Part shown: positions 60,399-64,000 of the stretch, one piece after another | Layout: the number at the start of each line of letters is the position of its first letter | Numbering within the stretch: position 1 is the stretch's first letter | Assembly: GCA_958428235.1 (NCBI GenBank) | Contig: CAUAFG010000004.1 | Coordinates: forward strand, 62,001 to 126,000 | DNA: 64,000 bases | From: Faeciplasma sp900553675 | Lineage (GTDB): Bacteria; Bacillota; Clostridia; Oscillospirales; Ruminococcaceae | Reading direction: 5' to 3' | Notes under the pieces: model-generated | Database searches by the model: none | What the model was told of the DNA's origin: nothing | The model's input: only the letters and a program-made list of their open reading frames with translations | Translations under genes and position numbers: made by a program

Positions 60399-61754
60399 AT
60401 GCCGGTAAACAGCCTGTCTGCCGAGGATCTGACGGGAAGAGAGCTTCCATACAGTCTTGAAGCCGAGCAGACGGTTTTGGGCGTGCTTCTTCTTAATCCC
60501 GAAGCTTTGCCCACCGTAATAGCAAGACTAAAGCCGGAGTGCTTTTACCGTGAACAGCACCGGCAGATATATTCAATAATCCTGCGGATGTTTTCAAACG
60601 GTCAGGAAGCTGATATAATCACCGTTATGAACGAGACTGTAGCCTCCGGAGTGTTTGAGACTGCCGAGATGGCGAAAACATATCTCAAGGGGATTATGGA
60701 CGGGGTTCCTTCCACCTCAAACGTTGCATCCTACTGCAAGATAGTTGAGGATAAGTACCTCATCCGCTCGTTGATGACCGTTGCAAGGGATGTTCTTGAT
60801 TCCTGCGCGGACGGCTCGGAGGATCCAAGGGTGCTGTTAGACCTTGCCGAGCAGAAGATATACGAAATCCGTCAGGGCAGAGAGGTTGAGGGTCTTACCC
60901 GACTGAGCGAGATAATCGTCTCCGCCTATGACAGAATCCAAAAGCTTTCCGGCGAGGATAAGACTGAGTATCAGGGACTTCGCTCAGGCTACAGCGTGCT
61001 TGATTCCTATATTTCCGGTCTTAATAAATCCGATTTGATAGTAATTGCCGGGAGACCCGGCATGGGTAAGTCGGCGCTGGCATTAAATATGGCTGCAAAC
61101 GTCGCCAAAAGGAATCCGGACAAGGATGTGTGTGTGTTCTCGCTGGAAATGAGCAAGGAACAGCTTGCCACAAGAATGTTAAGCTCTGAGGCGCTTGTTC
61201 CGAACACTCTTCTCAACTCAGGTGAGATATCGGTGGACGACTGGGTGAAGCTTGCTTCGGCAGCGGACGCTCTTTCTCAGGTCAGCATTTACATAGACGA
61301 TACCGCCGGTATTACCGTTCCTCAGATGAAGGCAAAGCTGAGAAGAATGAAGAACTTAGGACTGGTGATTATCGACTATTTGCAGCTGATGGAATCGCCC
61401 GAAAACCACACCAACCGTGTCACCGAGGTTTCCGAGATCACCCGTCAGGTAAAGCTGATGGCAAAGGAGTTAAACGTTCCTGTTCTGCTGCTTTCACAGC
61501 TCAACCGCTCGGTTGAATCAAGGCAGGATCACCGACCTATGCCGTCAGACCTGCGTGAATCAGGCTCGATTGAGCAGGACGCCGACATAATTCTGTTCGT
61601 CTACCGCGAGGGCGTTTACAATAAGGACGACCCCAACCAGTCGGCGGCGGAATGTATCATCGGCAAAAACCGCCATGGCAGCACCGGAACCGTAAATATG
61701 GCATATTTAGGAGAATATACGCTGTTCAGAAACATCGACGCAAGGGCGGAATAA
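60399..61754 (+). CDS. dnaB: Replicative DNA helicase DnaB/DnaC type
   Basis: The 451-residue hexameric helicase has an N-terminal DnaB domain (L-P-Y-S-L-E-A-E-Q-T-V-L-G) and the RecA-like core with A-G-R-P-G-M-G-K-S-A, L-V-I-I-D-Y-L-Q-L-M and L-S-Q-L-N-R-S-V-E-S-R. It unwinds DNA at the replication fork. AAGGGAGG precedes the start. tilS begins nine bases after its stop. Confidence 0.97.
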   Translation: MPVNSLSAEDLTGRELPYSLEAEQTVLGVLLLNPEALPTVIARLKPECFYREQHRQIYSIILRMFSNGQEADIITVMNETVASGVFETAEMAKTYLKGIMDGVPSTSNVASYCKIVEDKYLIRSLMTVARDVLDSCADGSEDPRVLLDLAEQKIYEIRQGREVEGLTRLSEIIVSAYDRIQKLSGEDKTEYQGLRSGYSVLDSYISGLNKSDLIVIAGRPGMGKSALALNMAANVAKRNPDKDVCVFSLEMSKEQLATRMLSSEALVPNTLLNSGEISVDDWVKLASAADALSQVSIYIDDTAGITVPQMKAKLRRMKNLGLVIIDYLQLMESPENHTNRVTEVSEITRQVKLMAKELNVPVLLLSQLNRSVESRQDHRPMPSDLRESGSIEQDADIILFVYREGVYNKDDPNQSAAECIIGKNRHGSTGTVNMAYLGEYTLFRNIDARAE

Positions 61755-61762
61755 GGAATAAT

Positions 61763-63064
61763 ATGCTTGATAAAATTGCATCGACGATTTTAAAATATAA
61801 TATGCTCGTCCCCGGGGAGCGGGTATGCGTGGGTCTTTCCGGCGGGGCGGACAGCGTTTCGCTTTTGTTCGCGCTCAAAGAGCTTGGATATAAGGTCTTT
61901 GCCGTCCACGTCAATCACAATCTGCGCGGCGAGGAGAGCAAAAGGGACGAAAACTTCTGCCGGAGTCTCTGCGAAAAGCAGGGCATAGAGCTGTTTGTCG
62001 AGAGCGTTGACGTGCGCGGCTACTGTCAGGAAAATAAGCTTTCCTGCGAGGAGGGCGCAAGAACTCTGCGGTACAGTGCGATAGATAAACACCTGAACGG
62101 CTGCAAGCTTGCCACCGCCCACAATCTCAACGACTGTTTTGAAACAACGCTATTTAACCTTGTGCGAGGCTGCGGGGTGAACGGTCTTAAGGGGATCCCG
62201 CCGGTGCGGGGGGAGATAATCCGTCCGCTGATAGCGGTCACGCGGGAGGAAATAGAGGCGTATCTTGCGGCAAGGTGTCTTGAATACGTCACCGACAGCA
62301 CCAATTTGCAGGACGACTGCTCGCGGAATATACTCCGCCTGAACGTTGTCCCTCAGCTGCTGAGGATTAACCCGTCGCTCTACAAGACCTATTTAAAGAC
62401 CCTGAACGTTTTTGAAGCCTCGGATGAATATATCCGTGCGCAGGCGGATGAAGCTCTTGAAAAGGCAGAATCGGGCAATTGCTGCGATTTTTCTTTGATA
62501 GATAACGCCGCAATCCGTTCGCAGGCGGTTGAAAGGCTTCTTCGCAAAAATGGAATTGAGCCTTCGTATGAAAAAATCGAAAGGCTTTTGGCACTGCTGC
62601 AAACCGGCGGCAGAATTAATATCGCAAAGAACGTTTATGTAAGGGCAGAGTCGGGCAGAATAAGCTTTGAGACTTCCCCGAAAGCATTGGCTCCCGTCCG
62701 GACGGACTTAAAGGCAGACGTTCGGTTCGGTGAAAGAAGAATCAAATTCACTGAAATTTCACAGTTTGACATATCGTATTATAACAAATATCAACTAAAA
62801 TGGCTTATCGATTCTGACAGACTGGCGGGAGACGCTTTTATCAGGAGCTATTCGGGCGGCGAAAAAATTCGTCTTGCCGGCAGGGGATTTGCTTCAACCG
62901 TTAAAAAGCTTTTGGCAGGAATCCCTCCGCAGGAGCGCAAGAAAGTCGCTGTCCTCGCGGACGATATGGGAGCTGCGTGGGTCGAGGGCTTCGGAGCGGA
63001 CGAAAGGGTATGCTGCACCGAAAAAACCGTCAACGCGGTTAAAATTTCGGTGATTGAAATATAA
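61763..63064 (+). CDS. tilS: tRNA(Ile)-lysidine synthetase
   Basis: It converts C34 of tRNA-Ile(CAU) to lysidine. The 433 residues include the PP-loop V-G-L-S-G-G-A-D-S-V-S, H-V-N-H-N-L-R-G and the substrate-binding C-terminal part. The start at 61763 follows AAGGAA at the dnaB stop; the longer frame from 61652 overlaps dnaB. It lies in the conserved tilS-hpt-ftsH order. Confidence 0.94.
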   Translation: MLDKIASTILKYNMLVPGERVCVGLSGGADSVSLLFALKELGYKVFAVHVNHNLRGEESKRDENFCRSLCEKQGIELFVESVDVRGYCQENKLSCEEGARTLRYSAIDKHLNGCKLATAHNLNDCFETTLFNLVRGCGVNGLKGIPPVRGEIIRPLIAVTREEIEAYLAARCLEYVTDSTNLQDDCSRNILRLNVVPQLLRINPSLYKTYLKTLNVFEASDEYIRAQADEALEKAESGNCCDFSLIDNAAIRSQAVERLLRKNGIEPSYEKIERLLALLQTGGRINIAKNVYVRAESGRISFETSPKALAPVRTDLKADVRFGERRIKFTEISQFDISYYNKYQLKWLIDSDRLAGDAFIRSYSGGEKIRLAGRGFASTVKKLLAGIPPQERKKVAVLADDMGAAWVEGFGADERVCCTEKTVNAVKISVIEI

Positions 63065-63093
63065 TATTCATCAGGGAAAGGGACGTTAGAAAC

Positions 63094-63621
63094 ATGGAAT
63101 GTAAGCACAAAATCGAGGTCATGATAACAAAGGAGGAAATAAACAAGGCTGTCAAGGCTTTGGGCGAGCGGCTCACAAAGGATTTTAAGGACAAGGAGCC
63201 GGTCGTTATCGTGGGAGTTTTGAAAGGCTCGTTTATTTTCATGTCCGACTTGGTAAGGGCGATTGACCTGCCCATAACTCTTGACTTTATTCACGCAAAA
63301 AGCTACTCCGGAACGCAGTCTGTCGGCGCGGTAAACGTTAAGATGGACACCGAGCTTGACGTTGAGGGCAAAAACGTTTTGCTGGTTGAGGACATTTTGG
63401 ACACCGGCAGAACCTTAAGCGTCTTAAAGGAAACCATGTTTGCGCGCGGCGCGAAGGACGTTAAAATCGCCGCATTTATGGATAAGCCCGCAAGAAGAGT
63501 GGTGGAAATCAAGGCAGATTATTCCTGCTTTGATATAGAGGACAGATTTGTAGTCGGCTACGGCTTGGACTACGACGAAATGTACCGCAATCTCGACTAT
63601 ATCGGCGAGGTTATTTTGTAA
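63094..63621 (+). CDS. hpt: Hypoxanthine phosphoribosyltransferase
   Basis: A purine salvage enzyme of 175 residues. The PRPP motif V-L-L-V-E-D-I-L-D-T-G-R-T-L and the N-terminal V-V-I-V-G-V-L-K-G-S-F are present. In Firmicutes Hpt also interacts with TilS and influences ftsH expression. It lies 29 bp after tilS and 47 bp before ftsH. Confidence 0.96.
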   Translation: MECKHKIEVMITKEEINKAVKALGERLTKDFKDKEPVVIVGVLKGSFIFMSDLVRAIDLPITLDFIHAKSYSGTQSVGAVNVKMDTELDVEGKNVLLVEDILDTGRTLSVLKETMFARGAKDVKIAAFMDKPARRVVEIKADYSCFDIEDRFVVGYGLDYDEMYRNLDYIGEVIL

Positions 63622-63668
63622 AAAGTTATTTCCGGGGAAAATCACTTCAAAAGAAATGAGGTATTTCA

Positions 63669-64000
63669 TTGAATTTCAGTAAAAGCAAAGGCATTCTGGC
63701 GTATTTCGCCGTTGCGGCTGTAATATTGGTGTTTCTGATATTCGGCTTCAGAAGTCTGATGAAGGGGGCGGACACCACCACCTTTTCAGACGTCATACAG
63801 CATTTTGACGATTACAGCGTCAGCGAGTTTTCGCTCAACTTAGGCTCAGGCGAGCTTAAATACAAGCTTGCGGGCGGGGATGATGTATACGTCTACAAGG
63901 TTCCGAACGTTTCGGTGTTCTACAACGAGCTTTTCAACGAGAACGAAAACTACCGCGACGATTACAACGCTCTCCACGCGGACGCACCTCTTAAATACGA
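63669..64000 (+). CDS. ftsH: ATP-dependent zinc metalloprotease FtsH, N-terminal part (truncated by window)
   Basis: A TTG start at 63669 preceded by GAGGT opens a frame reading M-N-F-S-K-S-K-G-I-L-A-Y-F, a first membrane helix, and the extracytoplasmic domain with T-T-T-F-S-D-V-I. The ATPase and protease domains lie beyond the window end. Identification rests on this N-terminus and on the tilS-hpt-ftsH order. Confidence 0.85.
   Translation, partial: MNFSKSKGILAYFAVAAVILVFLIFGFRSLMKGADTTTFSDVIQHFDDYSVSEFSLNLGSGELKYKLAGGDDVYVYKVPNVSVFYNELFNENENYRDDYNALHADAPLKY

Noticed and set aside
1..64000. CRISPR arrays, tRNA or rRNA genes
   Set aside because: No regularly spaced direct repeats with unique spacers, and no T-loop or acceptor signatures or rRNA stretches were recognised on reading. 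A tRNAscan or Infernal run would be decisive.

Overview
This 64 kb window reads as the chromosome of a low-to-mid GC Firmicute of class Clostridia, most likely an Oscillospirales/Ruminococcaceae-type gut anaerobe. That placement is an inference from gene content and order. The supports are the spore-maturation pair SpmA/SpmB, an AbrB/SpoVT-type regulator, GdpP and RNase J, PPDK together with GTP-dependent PEP carboxykinase, Firmicutes gene order (glmU..pth-mfd, gdpP-rplI-dnaB, tilS-hpt-ftsH), strong GGAGG Shine-Dalgarno sites, and many near-consensus sigma-A promoters with 17-bp spacers.

Layout. 1-7.9 kb: the 3' part of a giant InlB/Flg_new-repeat surface protein, split by two apparent single-base deletions. 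8-10.7 kb: LOG-family protein, membrane protein, GH26 mannanase lipoprotein. 10.9-14.6 kb: ppdK with a HicAB toxin-antitoxin cassette lying between its 3' end and a duplicate of that 3' end. 14.9-20.9 kb: glmU, a GNAT acetyltransferase (frameshifted), pth, mfd. 21.2-27.3 kb: accessory stretch with an esterase-acyltransferase fusion and its DUF6320-like partner, a 362-bp tandem duplication, an orphan Phd/YefM antitoxin, a RepA-like ATPase under a promoter bearing LexA-type boxes, an AT-rich repeat region, and a small Cys-rich protein. 27.4-35.8 kb: GH31, pckG, TtcA-like protein, YmdB, spmAB, AbrB-type regulator. 35.9-40.4 kb: cobalamin riboswitch and a BtuFCD-type transporter, then a lipoprotein. 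40.6-45.3 kb: M16 pair (YmfF/YmfH type), lgt, folD. 45.6-51.2 kb: VanW, anion permease, rpsO-pnp. 51.4-57.1 kb: ANT(6)-like nucleotidyltransferase, sugar-nucleotide transferase fused to a degenerate phosphohexomutase, RNase J. 57.6-64 kb: gdpP-rplI-dnaB-tilS-hpt-ftsH.

The intergenic regions are the most unusual part. Four dispersed repeat families can be read by eye: (1) a polypurine-armed inverted-repeat element; (2) a mosaic of back-to-back hairpins; (3) a ~265-bp element that can fold into a long hairpin; (4) a ~190-nt element downstream of mfd and folD whose two copies keep the same stems through compensatory changes, the best candidate here for an undescribed structured RNA. There are also candidate leader structures for rpsO, pnp and RNase J.

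Four reading-frame breaks (surface protein twice, GNAT, lipoprotein) are all repaired by adding one base to a homopolymer run. They are therefore more likely consensus errors of the assembly than real pseudogenes. No rRNA, tRNA or CRISPR array was recognised.
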